From contig OW051468.1 of the NCBI GenBank assembly GCA_932521025.1, positions 1,550,064-1,614,063 of the forward strand: a stretch of 64,000 nt of DNA, read 5' to 3'. This DNA comes from Oscheius onirici (lineage: Eukaryota > Nematoda > Chromadorea > Rhabditida > Rhabditidae). Position numbers and translations under genes: made by a program. Positions 1 to 10,391 of the stretch are shown piece by piece (within the stretch, counting starts at the first letter, position 1; every line of letters begins with the position of its first letter). Under the pieces are notes generated by a model. The model saw nothing but the letters and a program-made list of their open reading frames with translations. It was not told the origin of the DNA and searched no databases.

Positions 1-246
1 GGGCGGAATTGAGGTCATCGGATTTTGAAAAGATTAACCCAATAATGGATCTAACGCTTCAAGAATCCAGATTACTGTAAAGTTTTTCTTGTCCGAAGTC
101 ATCTGACTCTGTTCTCGTCTCCCTGGGAACTCTTATCGCACTTCGGCCAGCTGGTTTTCTCTCCTTGTTCTAGCCTACCGATTTTCATCAAAGAGCCTTT
201 TCTCAGCCAACACACTCGTCTATCCAAAAGAAAGAAACCCTTCAGA

Positions 247-682
247 AAATGCCAGCCTGGTCAACTCTACTGCCGTTGGCGTAGCAGTCACGTCCTGCGT
301 GGCCGTTCCTGCCGCAGTCGGAGCAATGCGGTTCGGGTGGAATTGCAGCCGGATCCACGGACGCTTCGTGGATAGCTACTGGAGGCGGTGAGTCTTTCAA
401 AGTTTACAATAATTTCCGATCCTAGGAGTCACTCCCTACTTGGTGTCCATTTGTCAATCGATCGGGGCTATTGGTGCTATCTCCGGCACTTCTGCTGCCG
501 CGACCGGAGCCAGCACAGCAACTGCTGGATGGTTGTGGTCCAAGAAAGACAGCGCTATCTCCGGCACTACAGCCACAGCCGGATGGCTCTGGTCTAAGAA
601 GGACGGAGCTATCTCCAGCACCAGTTCTACATTATCTGGAGCTGCTTCAGCCACTGCCGGATACTTCTGGACCAAGAAGTAA
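247..682 (+). pseudogene. IFI27/ISG12-like small Gly/Ala-rich membrane protein, frameshifted
   Basis: A Gly/Ala/Ser-rich hydrophobic protein with the interferon-inducible IFI6/IFI27 (ISG12) signature GSGGIAAGSTDAS in the first exon. A 38-nt intron (388-425) is followed by an exon ending in three tandem motifs of the form TAGWLWSKKD/TAGYFWTKK, with stop at 680-682. The upstream half (VAVTSCVAVPAAVGAM) and the GSGGIAAGS half are in different frames. Omitting one base near 329 would join them, so this is a decayed copy, an assembly error or a miscalled intron. Family members sit in mitochondrial or ER membranes and affect apoptosis. No start codon was found; an acceptor-like CCTTCAG ends at 246. 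The gene converges on RPS3A, 78 bp away. Family call fairly sure, functional status unsure. Confidence 0.5.
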
Positions 683-760
683 TCAAACCTTTTGAACAAT
701 AAACATGAGTCCGATATAACAAAGATTTATCGCGACGCGACAAAAATAGCAAACAATTCT

Positions 761-1613
761 CTAAACCTCGGCCTGGACGGGTGGCTCGAAGTCGTCGGGT
801 CTGTCGACTTGTTCTCCGCCGACGGTAGCCGAGTCTCCATGAAGGTCCATCAGTCGGCCGATATCGAAACGGGGCTTCTTGACAATCTTCACCTTGCGAA
901 TGTACACGTCCTGGAGCGGGTAAAGCGTCTGGCAGGACTTCTCGATGTCTTTTCCAATCGAGTCGGGGATCAGCTTGGTGCAGACGGCTTTCAGGTCACA
1001 GCCAGAGACCTAAACATGCTAGTTATGCGAAAATTAACCGAAACAATCACCTCTTTCTGGATGATCTCGACCATTTTGGCACGAATGGCACGGACTTTGG
1101 AGGACTTGGTGTAACAGGTCTTCTTAATCTGGCTGGGGCTCTTGCGGGTGAAACCAATGCAGAAAACGCGGAGGAGGTATCCGTCGGTCGTCTTGACCGA
1201 GGCATTGGCTTCGACCAGGGTCTGAAAAAACAAACAATTAGACGAATATAATGGATTCAACTGACGTGCCACTTCTTGACAATTGAGCAGAGCTTGTCGC
1301 GTGTCATGGACATGGCGTGGAAGTTGGTGAGCACGTTCTTTCCCTGGACATCTTCGGCAATCAGCTTGAACTTCCTGAAATCGGCTTCGGAATCGTTGAG
1401 ATCTCCGAGCGAGACTTCGAAGACGCGTCCCTTCAGTCCTTCCGAGGCAATCTTGGTTCCCTGGGTTCTGTTGATGAGGGTCTTGCCGACTTGTCGCTTG
1501 GTGAACACCGATGGGGCCTTGATGTCGTACCACTCTTTGCGAGAAAAGGGATCGACGACCTTCTTCTTTCCTCCCTTCTTGCCCATTTTATTGTTGTTCT
1601 TTCCGACCGCCAT
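761..1613 (-). CDS. RPS3A: 40S ribosomal protein S3A (eS1)
   Basis: Three exons on the minus strand (1613-1266, 1221-1051, 1009-761) with introns of 44 and 41 nt give a 255-residue protein, close to the roughly 264 of vertebrate RPS3A. It reads through the family landmarks: a basic N terminus with [17 protein letters not shown], then [35 protein letters not shown], and [15 protein letters not shown] followed by a diverged acidic tail. eS1 is a structural protein of the small ribosomal subunit near the mRNA exit. The start at 1613 matches the conserved MAVGKN terminus. A splice acceptor (CTTTCAG) lies 18 nt upstream with no donor exon visible, fitting trans-splicing. Very confident. Confidence 0.97.
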
Positions 1614-2301
1614 GTTTGCGGTGTTTTAGCCCTGAAAGTTAGCTTGTAAACAGTGAGAAAGCGGTGGAAGAAAAGGAAAATCTACATAACTATTTCAATA
1701 CTTTCTACGTCGACTTTTTTAAACATCGGCAGTGACGTTTTTCATCTATTTGCACGTGAAACAAAGATGTAAGAGCAGAAAAGTTCACACAAACAAAAAT
1801 GCTTCTTTCTGACATATTTTTGAATATAGTGGTATCTCTGGGCTTGTAACAACATTGTAGACATGTTTTTCATCGATTTTGGTACGAACAACTGGTAAAA
1901 ATATAGAAACAGAACTGAAAAGTAGGAAAAGAGAAAAAGCAAATTCCGCTGATCAGTTGGTTAAGGTTTCATTCGCGACGGGGCCACAAGCGCCAGTCCT
2001 TTAAAATTTAGTCACGCGGGAGTTTGAATCTTGATGTTTACATTTTTTTTTCTTGTTCATGCAGCGTTTTCTTTTCTGCAAAATTACCATTTTTCGATGC
2101 AAAAAATATTCAAAAGGGTCAAAATATCGAAGAAAAAGTTGTCGAAACGATAGCGAAAAATGTAGGATTAGCCATGGCGCAGACAGTCCTTTAGCGGCCT
2201 GCTGGCAACTCCGCCCGGTTGTCAATATTTCCTCCTTCCATTGACTTTTTTCTCTTCGTTCTCCTCCTAATTAACAGCTATTCTCAGTGCAGGCTAATGT
2301 T
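1614..2301. other. Intergenic, RPS3A to ARFRP1
   Basis: AT-rich divergent intergenic region between RPS3A (-) and ARFRP1 (+). It holds the 5' ends of both genes and presumably both promoters. I see no ORF with coding character, no tRNA and no repeat shared with the rest of the window. Confidence 0.5.
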
Positions 2302-4881
2302 ATGTACACGCTGTCAGCGGGCCTGTGGGAAAAATTCTTCAAGAAGAAAGACTACTTCGTTGTGATAGTCGGCCTCGACAATGCAGGGAAAACGGTACAT
2401 TTATTGGCTTTTCCGTAATTTTTATTGAGAAATTCCAGACATTCTTAGAACAAACGAAATCGCGATTTATAAAGGACCACGGCATGCTAAATCCGGCCAA
2501 AATTACCAGCACTGTCGGTCTAAATGGTCAGTTTTATTGACTTTTCCATACAGTCAACTCTCGCTATAACGTACACCTCGCTATAACGTACACTTTGTGT
2601 ACAAAGTTTGGCCACAGTACAAAAAACGGTGTTTTTGTACTCGCTATAACGAACACTTCGCTATAACGTACACTTTTACCTGCACGAAGGTCGATTTTTG
2701 TCTTTTTATAACGTACACCTTTGAAAATTTGACGCTCCCGCCCTAAGAAATACGAGATTTTTGCGCGGATTTGAACTATTTGAAAAAAAATATCGTTTTT
2801 CAAGCCCTTTTGCACCGGTTTCTTCTTTTACTTTCCTTTTTTTACAATTTTTGTGCAACATTGTTCAGGTTTTTGGATCAGGGAATTATTCAAACTCCTC
2901 TCGTTTCTACTACTCTCCTCGCCAAATATCTTTAATATTAAAGCGCAATGGTGTCTGTGGTTGTGTTTGTCCGTGGCCACGAAATTATGGTGTATTGTTA
3001 AGAGTCGCCATCTCCACCCAGACGACCCGGGTTCGATTCCTCTCCTCGCCAAATATTTTTGCTAAATTGTTTTGAGTAGGAAATGGAGTCAGGGTAACCG
3101 GTAGGGGATTGTAAGGGATCATTTATTGATTGATTAGGGAGGGAAGAAGACGTGACAGGATCAAAAGGGATCGGTTTAATGGGGAAGGGTTAGACAGAAG
3201 CCCGTTGTTTGGAATGAGAATACCAACGGATAGAATGAAACTTGCAAAATGTAAGGAATTGAGTAGTGCCGCCGACGAAGCCGGATGGTCTCTATTACAT
3301 TACAGTCAATTCGTTCGAATCTGTTCTGCCGAAGAGGATTCAAACGAATCTGCTATAGAAGACAAAGAGCAAGAGCGCCTGCCTATCAAAGGAGAACATG
3401 CTCGCCAATCTTTTAAAGTCTTTAGACAATATTTTCAAGAAAACAGCATTGGCGACAAATATTTCCCTGTACCTGATCAGTTTGAAACTATGTTGTGTGA
3501 GGACAAGTTTTTAAAAATGTCTCAACCTAAGATTTCCGAATTTTTCGATCGCCTTTAAGTGCTTTTCTTTGTTTATGGTAATTTTAAATAAAGTTTATGA
3601 CTAAAAACAGTTGTTTACATTGAAAACCTCGTTTGCTTCCGTTTTTTCGCTCAGAACACCTCGCTATAACGTACACCTGCACCTGCACCAGGGGTGTACG
3701 TTATAGCGAGAGTTGACTGTATAAAAGCTGCTTTCAGTGGGGAAAGTCGAACTAAACAATACCTGTCTAAACTTTTGGGATCTCGGCGGTCAGGAAGATT
3801 TACGCAGCCTCTGGGCGACCTATTTCGACGAGGCAAATGCCCTGATTTTTGTCGTTGACGCGACACGCCCTGATCTCTTCCCTACAGTAGCCGAAGTCTT
3901 CAGTTCGTTTTCGTGGTTTTTTCCTGACAAAATGAACTTTCAGAAAATGTAATGTCAAACGAATTCATATGCCAGCTTCCAGTCCTCGTGGCCGTCAATA
4001 AGAGCGAACTGGAAGGCGCCGCAGCAGCTGCTGAGGTAAGATTATCTTGTTTTATTTATTACCAGCCGTCTACGACGGCTGTCGCCGCCCTGGCTCAGAA
4101 GTACAAAACAAATTTTGTCAAAGATTCCCATCCAAATCGCCTAATCCTTTGACAAAACCTAACTTCTTATGATTTCCTCGTTCTTACTCCAAGTTCAAAA
4201 CAAATTATCTTATCTTGACAATTTCTGACTTGTCGCGACGAATCTCGTGGCCATGGACAAACATCCAAACAGAGTCCACCACAGACACCATTGCGCTTTC
4301 GATAGTTTAGATTGTGACGAAGATTTGATTCCTTTTCATAATGTCAGGTCCGTTTGGTCGTTAGTCCGAAATCCCTCCGTAAATCACAGTATCTTGCTAA
4401 TAAATAGTAAATTTTCGTCTTTTTGAGGTGAAGACGCAGTTTTCTAAGCTTTTTAGCAGAAATCTAGGACCTACAAATGTTTTGTCTTCTGCTTTTGAAC
4501 CAATCAGCCGGTGCAGTCTCGTTCGCTTCAGTTTTTTCAGCAGACAAGGCCGAGACGCGATAAAAGTAGCCAAAACTAGATCGCCTTGCTCTGAATTTTC
4601 GGTAGTTCCATTCGATCACCGTTCATCAGATTTTGCTTACAATACATAATACCCTTCGGATCAGCTAGTTTTCGACCCCTAAAACTCGTACAGCGAATGC
4701 CAAGCCTTACCTTTGAACGCATTAAAAATAACCCCAATTTCAGGTCCGAACATTTCTGCACGACGACAACCACACTGGCGATCTGGCCGTCGTTCCCATC
4801 AGCGCACTCGAAGGAACCAACATCGATCGCTGTGTCCGCTGGATCGTCCGCACGCTGGCCAGCCAGCCCCTGTATCTTTAG
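2302..4881 (+). CDS. ARFRP1: ADP-ribosylation factor-related protein 1 (Golgi GTPase)
   Basis: Five exons (2302-2394, 2439-2526, 3738-3902, 3944-4035, 4744-4881) encode about 191 residues. The protein begins MYTLSAG like human ARFRP1 (no Gly2 for myristoylation). It has P-loop GLDNAGKT (residues 25-32), switch I ending ITSTVGLN, switch II WDLGGQEDLRSLW, and AVNKSE at the NKxD position, where NKQD is usual. ARFRP1 acts at the trans-Golgi to recruit ARL1 and golgins. The third exon joins through an A|GTTCGT donor and a 41-nt intron, giving EVFKNVMSNEFICQLPVL as in orthologues. Intron 2 carries a pogo/Tigger-type element and intron 4 a reverse-oriented SINE. An acceptor AG ends 9 nt before the ATG. 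Confidence 0.93.
2551..3719. mobile_element. pogo/Tigger-type DNA transposon derivative in ARFRP1 intron 2
   Basis: A 1.17-kb insertion with perfect terminal inverted repeats starting CAGTCAACTCTCGCTATAAC and ending in the reverse complement, flanked by TA on both sides (2549-2550 and 3720-3721). CAGTCRA..TCGCTATA termini and TA duplications are typical of the pogo/Tigger branch of Tc1/mariner. The sub-terminal motif CGCTATAACGTACAC recurs several times at both ends. An internal reading frame, about 3230-3558, ends SQPKISEFFDRL, like the C-terminal tails of Tigger/jerky transposases (inference from the motif). No DDE catalytic core fits in the space, so the copy is non-autonomous. A SINE has inserted inside it. 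Confidence 0.85.
2935..3200 (+). mobile_element. tRNA-derived SINE copy inside the Tigger element
   Basis: Begins AAAGCGCAATGGTGTCTGTG and carries a tRNA-like Pol III promoter (A-box region TGGTGTATTGTTAAGAGTC, B-box GGTTCGATTCC near 3030). It runs on into a body starting GGAAATGGAGTCAGGGTAAC. The leader recurs at 4059-4310, 24870-25010 and 63045-63125 (all reverse). The body recurs at 47219-47420, where the text is nearly the same for over 100 bases. Confidence 0.7.
4059..4310 (-). mobile_element. SINE copy in ARFRP1 intron 4 (reverse)
   Basis: Read on the minus strand it starts AAAGCGCAATGGTGTCTGTG and ends GGCGACAGCCGTCGTAGACG GCTGGT followed by AATAAATAAAA. Both ends match other copies (2942 on for the head, 33940-33975 for the tail). 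The tail contains a perfect hairpin GCCGTCGTAGACGGC. The tRNA-like boxes are not evident in this copy. Confidence 0.6.
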
Positions 4882-4989
4882 ATGTATACTCGATTTTCTC
4901 ATTTTTTTGTATAACCCCTTCCTTATTGTGCATGAAAACGGGTCGGTTGTGATCACATTTTTACCGTTGTAAAAGTACAGTGAAAGTAA

Positions 4990-5632
4990 AGAGCATAATT
5001 TTCTAGCTCGGCTGCCCTGGATACAGCCCGTCAAATCGCTGACTCTGACGATTGTTGTAGACGGCGGCGATGGGAATCGGGTCCGTTGCCACGTCACGTT
5101 GCAAAAAACCAGCCGCGGCTGTACATTGCTGTGGACAGACCTAAAAATGAGCCCAGTTTTGAAGGAGAGATTGCTGTGGGAGTCAATGAACTGACAGTCT
5201 TGACCTTCGTCCATTTTTTGATCCCATTTGGCTTTTTCGGGATCTGGGAGAATTTTTGAGGTTTGCGAATGGAATTAGCCCAAGTAACATGACATATAGC
5301 AAACTTTGGACCAGCTAGACCGAAAATTTCTCCAATTTGCTCATTTTTCTCCTGTCTACGTCTTTTTTCACGCATTCCGTCACAGCGATGGAAATAAACA
5401 AAAAGAAATGATAAGAACTGGCGAAACGGTCTAAAAAGATAAAAAGTCTCACTTTCCCTGTTTTTGCTCGAGAATGATGTCAAGGCAAGAAAATGGCTCT
5501 TTCAGGTAAAAACTCCCAATTTTAGAAAGATTCTTTTTTGATATTTCAAAGGACTCTGAGAATTGGGTCCCATATTATGCTGACGAACATTTCTACAGTC
5601 GATTTTTACCTGAATCTGTACTGGCAGACTGA
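4990..5632 (+). CDS. Unrecognised gene, 3' exons only (uncertain model)
   Basis: Two exons near the 3' end look coding: about 5473-5505 (NDVKARKWLFQ, donor CAG|GTAAAA) and 5552-5632 (DSENWVPYYADEHFYSRFLP.., stop 5630-5632). They are joined in phase by a 46-nt intron. Upstream, 5020-5215 stays open in two plus frames with coding-like composition (VKSLTLTIVVDGGDGNRV in one, RLYIAVDRPKNEPSFEGEIA in another). A 31-nt candidate intron around 5078-5110 could join them but would be the shortest here. I found no start codon and do not recognise the family. It may be a decayed gene. It converges on the DOMON gene, whose stop is at 5752. Confidence 0.3.
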
Positions 5633-5749
5633 AATGTTTTCCGACGGACCCGTCAGAATTCACCGCTCCACTGCTTGGGAACTGGAAAGTAGGCAAAATT
5701 TATCAAGAAAAACCCGGAACAATAGCTTAGAGGGAAAAAGGGAGACATG

Positions 5750-6998
5750 TTAGTGTTTTCTGCATCTTCTCGGGCAAATTTCTTGGCTCTGGTAGCCGCG
5801 ATGATGGTAGCCGACCTCGCCGTCTTCGATTCTTCCGCCGGAAACGAACTGAAAAATGAAGGGGAAACATGCAAGGAAGGATGAGCCTGGGATTGGTAAA
5901 ACTACTCACGTTCCAGGTCATACACTGTCCAAGGATCAAATTTCTGGGTCCACTGGCTCCGAGAGGACGAGAGAAACGAGCGACCAGGGTGTTGCCTGGA
6001 AGAGAGTGAGAGAGAAACAGAACTAGACAGGAACATGATCAGTAACAAGGAGAGAGACAAGGGTAGAAACAGTAATAGGAACAGAAGCGAGAAGTGAGAC
6101 ATAGATAGAGACAAGAACAGTGACAGAAACAACGATAGAGAGAGTGAATATACAACACATAAAATTCATTCCTGGAATGAGCAATATCCGTTTGCTCGCG
6201 AAATCTGCTCGTGTTCGCCGTGCCGCGAGCAGATTTTGTAAATACGCTTGCTCATTCCAGGAATGAACTTTTATGCGTTTTATATTTTTCCCATATGCAT
6301 TCGAGGTCGGTGCATCTGGGAAAAATAATTGAAACTACATTTTTTCTCAGAATTGCAAATTGCACGAGTTACGCCACCTTTTACGTGAAATTGCGTACGA
6401 GCTGCTCGACCAACCCTGACTGATACAGAGACATTAACAGTATGAGTTACTGTGACAGTGACAGGAAGAGAGAGAGAGAGTCACAGAAACACAGACAGAG
6501 CAAGAGATAGGAAGAGTAACAGAGAGACAGACTTGAGAGACAGTGACTGAAATGGAGGGAGACAGAGAGACAGAACCTCACAAGAACAATAACGGGGACA
6601 GGGTGAGTGACAGTAAGAGTAACAGTGACAGAGAGACAGTAACTTACTGTTATACTGGATCAGTTCAGCATTGACGGAGGGAGACTGATCCAAAGTGGGA
6701 GGAGCATAATCAGTAGTATATCCAGTAACCATCTTCGGTCTGTTGTTCTTGATCATGAAGAGTACGACGTCCTGGTCTCTCTGTATTTTTTCTTGTCTGG
6801 ATAAACTACTGAACCGACCATGCCGGATCCAAAACCGATCCCTGTCCACTGGTTGTTACCGAGGTTTTTGTTCGTGAGCTCGATGATTATCTCGCCGTTG
6901 GCTACTTGCCATTTGGCTGAGACGTCCCCGTTGCTGAAGGAGCACTGTTGGGCTGCGGTAAGAGCGAAGAGGGAGGAGAGGAGAAGAGTCTGGAGCAT
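5750..6998 (-). CDS. Secreted single-DOMON-domain protein (copy A)
   Basis: Four minus-strand exons (6998-6819, 6780-6648, 5995-5910, 5848-5750) encode about 165 residues. A signal peptide (MLQTLLLSSLFALTAAQ) is followed by one DOMON domain: GDVSAKWQVANGEIIIELTN, NLGNNQWTGIGFGSGM, then DVVLFMIKNNRPKMVTGYTT and RFSRPL. DOMON is a beta-sandwich of secreted or membrane redox and adhesion proteins that often binds heme or sugars; the ligand here is unknown. Exon phases and the second-exon length (133 nt) equal those of the plus-strand paralogue at 11614, so the two arose by duplication. Intron 1 is only 38 nt; intron 2 is long and holds GACAGAGA-type repeats and a palindrome. TCTTCCAG abuts the start codon. 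Confidence 0.85.
5996..6647. repeat. GACAGAGA-rich degenerate simple repeat in DOMON-A intron 2
   Basis: The intron is mostly imperfect GAGACAGAGAGACAGTAAC-like purine-rich sequence, broken at 6149-6332 by a palindromic insertion. The DOMON-B intron (11791-12619) has an equivalent CAGAGAGTC-rich expansion. Confidence 0.7.
6149..6284. mobile_element. Palindromic (foldback) element
   Basis: Two arms pair: CATTCCTGGAATGAGCA (left, from about 6168) with TGCTCATTCCAGGAATG (right, to about 6265). Pairing extends through GAAATCTGCTCG / CGAGCAGATTTTG in the centre and through CACATAAAA / TTTTATGCG outside. A second small hairpin (TTTTTCCCATATGCA / TGCATCTGGGAAAAA) follows at 6285-6332. No clear target duplication was found. 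Confidence 0.6.
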
Positions 6999-8045
6999 CT
7001 GGAAGAGGAGAGTTTAGAGAGACTGAGAAAGACAGGGACAAAGATACAGAGAGAGACTGAATGTCAGAGAGCCAGAGAGAGTACAATAACTACTCAGACT
7101 GTCTCTGTACTCTTACTGTCCTCTCCCACTAACTAGTTCTAGCTTGCTTACTCTGCAAACTATTGGCGGGAACTTTGGTTGCTCAAGGAACCATCAAACA
7201 GCTTCAATTTTGTTTGTGAAAGTTGTAAAGCAGAGATATAAACAAAATATTGAGAAAACTATTAGAAAAGCAAATTGGGATGAGTCTGGTAACCAGTAAG
7301 AAAGACTAAATACTGGTCGAAGTCGGGGGTGGTAGGTCAACAAAACGTGTGTCATCGGTTGGCGGCAGGAGGCTTGGTTAAAGTTGGCAGAGCAAATCTG
7401 AGGGGAAGGGGGACAGAGGACAGACATAATAATCTGATACTGAGAAACAGAGAGATAGTTTTTCTGAACTTCGGAAGAGCGGCCTTGTCTGCCCCTTTGA
7501 CAGTGATTGATGACCGGATTTGAAATGTTGCGTTTTTTATTTTCGCAGAGAAAGTGAAGAAAGATAGCTGACCTCACAAAAAAACTGGGGGATCCGGCCA
7601 ACTGATTCCTTATTTTTCTTCCTTACAATTAGAGAGATCATTTGAGTCTATCTTTTTCCCCTCTACCTCAAAAGAAATCAATTAGGTATTCAAACTCTTT
7701 ATAACTTTGACAGCTCTATCCGGTCTTTGGGTTCGTTGAGCATAAAACATTGAAGAGAAAACGAGTAAAGTCGAACAAGTTCCTGTGATTGGAAAAAAAC
7801 TAGTGGCTCCAAAAAGAAGCTTCGTGATAGAGCAGACTGTAGGTGAAATGCGAACAGTCTATGGGAAAGAGTCTCTCTTACCAAGACACAAAAAGCGACA
7901 GACTTCGACAAAGTTTTGCAGAAGAGAGACGGGAAGTGATATCGTTTTTGTGTACTAGCCAAACGAAAGGAACCGAGAGAGATCTTCCGGTGAAAAGACG
8001 GCGCCTGTCGCTCACTCTCTAGACGGATCATCGACCTTTTTTAAA

Positions 8046-8183
8046 ATGACAGAGAGGAAGAAGAAGAAGACGACGAACCCCGCACAGCTTGATATACAAC
8101 CGACACGGGTGCGTCAACTCAAAAAGCCGTCGGCGCACAATGGAGACTGGCCTGCTGCATCATCACCTTTCTCGACTGTATGA
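8046..8183 (+). CDS. Short basic ORF, doubtful
   Basis: An ATG-initiated 45-residue frame starts MTERKKKKTTNPAQLDIQPT and ends at TGA 8181-8183. Its composition is mildly coding-like (Lys-rich start, third-position C/G), but there is no acceptor before the ATG, no domain and no evident second exon. It may be chance. Confidence 0.15.
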   Translation: MTERKKKKTTNPAQLDIQPTRVRQLKKPSAHNGDWPAASSPFSTV

Positions 8184-8273
8184 AAAACCGGGTCAAAGGA
8201 GATTGAGAGAGAACTATTCAATTTGTTCCTTTTGTACGTCAGTCGAGTGTGAAAGCGAGGAAATGGCGGTTGA

Positions 8274-8274
<1 letters not shown>

Positions 8275-8310
<36 letters not shown>
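8275..8310 (+). repeat. (CCCTGT)6 microsatellite
   Basis: Six perfect CCCTGT units. The same hexamer forms the long arrays at 33059 (same orientation) and 36487 (opposite orientation). Confidence 0.95.
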
Positions 8311-8311
<1 letters not shown>

Positions 8312-8572
8312 TGATAGCTATATCTTTATTTATGAATACGGTATAATCTGCAAAATATGCGTTATACAAAGTGAAAAATTACAAGTATTTGTACAAGTTT
8401 GGCAGGCGGTCAGTCTATGTCAAGACAACCGACGGGACATAATGAAAATGAGATTAAATATATGTTTTAAAACTGGTGGAAAGAAAGACCGAGTTGATTG
8501 AAAGGGTTTACCGAGATCGATTTCTCGTCTAGAGGGTTAAAGCTTGAGCAGGACATGAATGGGGTAAGAAGA

Positions 8573-9417
8573 CTAAACAGTGTTGCTGCTAGAGGGAGGC
8601 GACTCCTCCTCCTTCTCCTCCTCCTCAGGTTCTTCGGAGCTGCTGGAGCTGAAGAAGACTTCCTGAATCCACTAAAAGATCAGCATTCTCAGAGACCTCT
8701 GGAGCGACAATGATACGACCCTCGCGGCAGCCCAGGAGATCAGCAAGGCTGCCTCTCTGGAAGAATGTGATTGGAAAGCTTGTTACTGTCTGTCCCTCTT
8801 ACCTTCGATCCCATTCCGCTCTCGACAACCTCCTCACTTTCCTCAACAGTTGCACTATTGTCCCTGGAGCGCTGACAGAACTCGGCAAGTTTCTTAATAC
8901 GATCTCTGGGGATAGAGACAGAGCTGAGGCGAGCCTTTATAACCTGCCATTTTTCGAAAGAGTCTCGACTCACCCTAAACTGTGGCACTTCCTCCTCCTC
9001 CTGTTCAGTCTCTCCAGAGAAGGTCACGCGTCTCTTGCGCTGTCCATCGCCTCCCTCCATCTTGCTCCAGGCCCTGTTGGCCTTCTCTACACGGCGTCCC
9101 ATGACACTGGGCCTTCTGGCTCCCCTCCAGGCCCAGTACTCAGCATCAGGGCTCTCGAACTCGTCCCCGTCGACCTTGGTTACAGAAAAGCGATTGTTCT
9201 TCTTCTTATCCAGAAACTTCTGTCCTTTCAGGCGCTCCTCCAGTTCGAGAGGATCTTCCTCAGAGGAAGAAGACTCGTCAGCAGGTTTCTGACTCTCCGG
9301 CTCTTCAGTTCCAGGCAGATTTCCATTCGGATCAGTCAGAACAATGGCAGGCACTTCCAGATGATCGTCCTTTAGACTCAGTCTCTTCATCAATTCAGCG
9401 ATTTCGTCGGGAGTCAT
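8573..9417 (-). CDS. Acidic, Ser/Glu-rich protein of unknown function
   Basis: Two exons (9417-8803, 8671-8573; intron 131 nt) give about 237 residues: MTPDEIAELMKRLSLKDDHL at the start, a Ser/Glu block (residues about 50-65, DESSSSEEDPLELEERL), a central conserved-looking stretch with PDAEYWAWRGARRPSV, a KRRVTFSGETEQEEEEVPQF patch, and a C-terminal tail of alternating Ser and Glu runs. Charged low complexity and the absence of signal peptide or TM segments suggest a soluble intracellular, possibly nuclear or cytoskeletal protein. I do not recognise the family. The intron donor (AAG|GTAAGA) and acceptor (CTTTTAG) are good and phase is kept. GATTGCAG directly precedes the ATG. Confidence 0.65.
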
Positions 9418-10391
9418 CTGCAATCAGAATTGGGAGGGAAAAAGCGACAGAGAGATCACTCAACGGAAAGAGAGTGAGGAAGAGTAAAAGAAAAAAGGAG
9501 TACCCAGATGGCGCAGGTGTCTCTCTCCCTCTCTCGTCACTGTGACAGTTTTGTCCGGGAAAAGTTGAAAAGATCAGAGGTTGGCTTCGACGGGATCATA
9601 TGGGCGCGTGAAAAGTAGAGAGATTGGGAAGAATGAAATAATCAGGGATCTGAGAATTGTACTGGGATAGCTGCAAGATGGCGTGTTGCTCAAAAGTTGC
9701 GTCAGATTGTATGGGAATCGAGGGCCAGATAGGATTGCGGACAGGGAGCAAAAGAAGGCCAGACACCTCAAAATCTGACACTTCTGAAAATTGGTCATCA
9801 GTAGTTTAGCCCGCGTCGATGATCGGCCAAGAATGAAAGCCTGATGGTTTATGTTTGATGGAAATCATCTCCTGCCAAACAAACGATTGATGAATGGGAT
9901 TGTTGTGTGTATACACAAATTTGATGCTTTTTTTAGACTGGGTCATCACGTAAAAGCAAGGAAAAAATGTAGTTTGAGAGCTCTAGAATTGAAAGCACTG
10001 CTGATGAAGCGAGGTTCGGATACTGGGCTGTGATGTAACAGAGAAACAACGAATCCGGCTAGGAAAGAGAGTGGTGCTGACCCCAAAAGATCTCAAAAAT
10101 AGCCAATAACCGATGACTGACCGGATATTTTTGAGGCCTGGCAGTCATGAGATATTCTGGGACGAACTGCCGGCTGGCACCGCCTTTCGAGACTTTTTGA
10201 GAGAGAGAGCGTGGACCGACGGTAGAAGTCGCCTGATCGCTGACTAATTTTGTGCCTCGTCTGTGAGGACAAAAACAGACCAGCTGGGAGAGATTTCCTG
10301 GACAAAGAGCTGAAATTCTTGGAAAGGGGAGGGGAGGGAAGAGAGACAGAGAAACAGAGTGATTTTGGGATATAAGGACACAGAAAAAAAT

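Larger units (their letters stand above)
6999..8572. other. Intergenic, DOMON-A to the acidic protein gene
   Basis: Contains GACAGAGA-type low complexity near 7000-7120, no convincing exon to 8040, one short basic ORF (8046-8183) and a (CCCTGT)6 tract at 8275-8310. The reading frames here have no coding composition and no recognisable motif. Confidence 0.5.

Noticed and set aside
4576-5214. 212-codon minus-strand frame
   Set aside because: Overlaps the ARFRP1 last exon and the plus-strand open region; no motif and no splice support.
8710-9375. 221-codon plus-strand frame
   Set aside because: Shadow of the minus-strand acidic gene, which has splice sites and coding composition.
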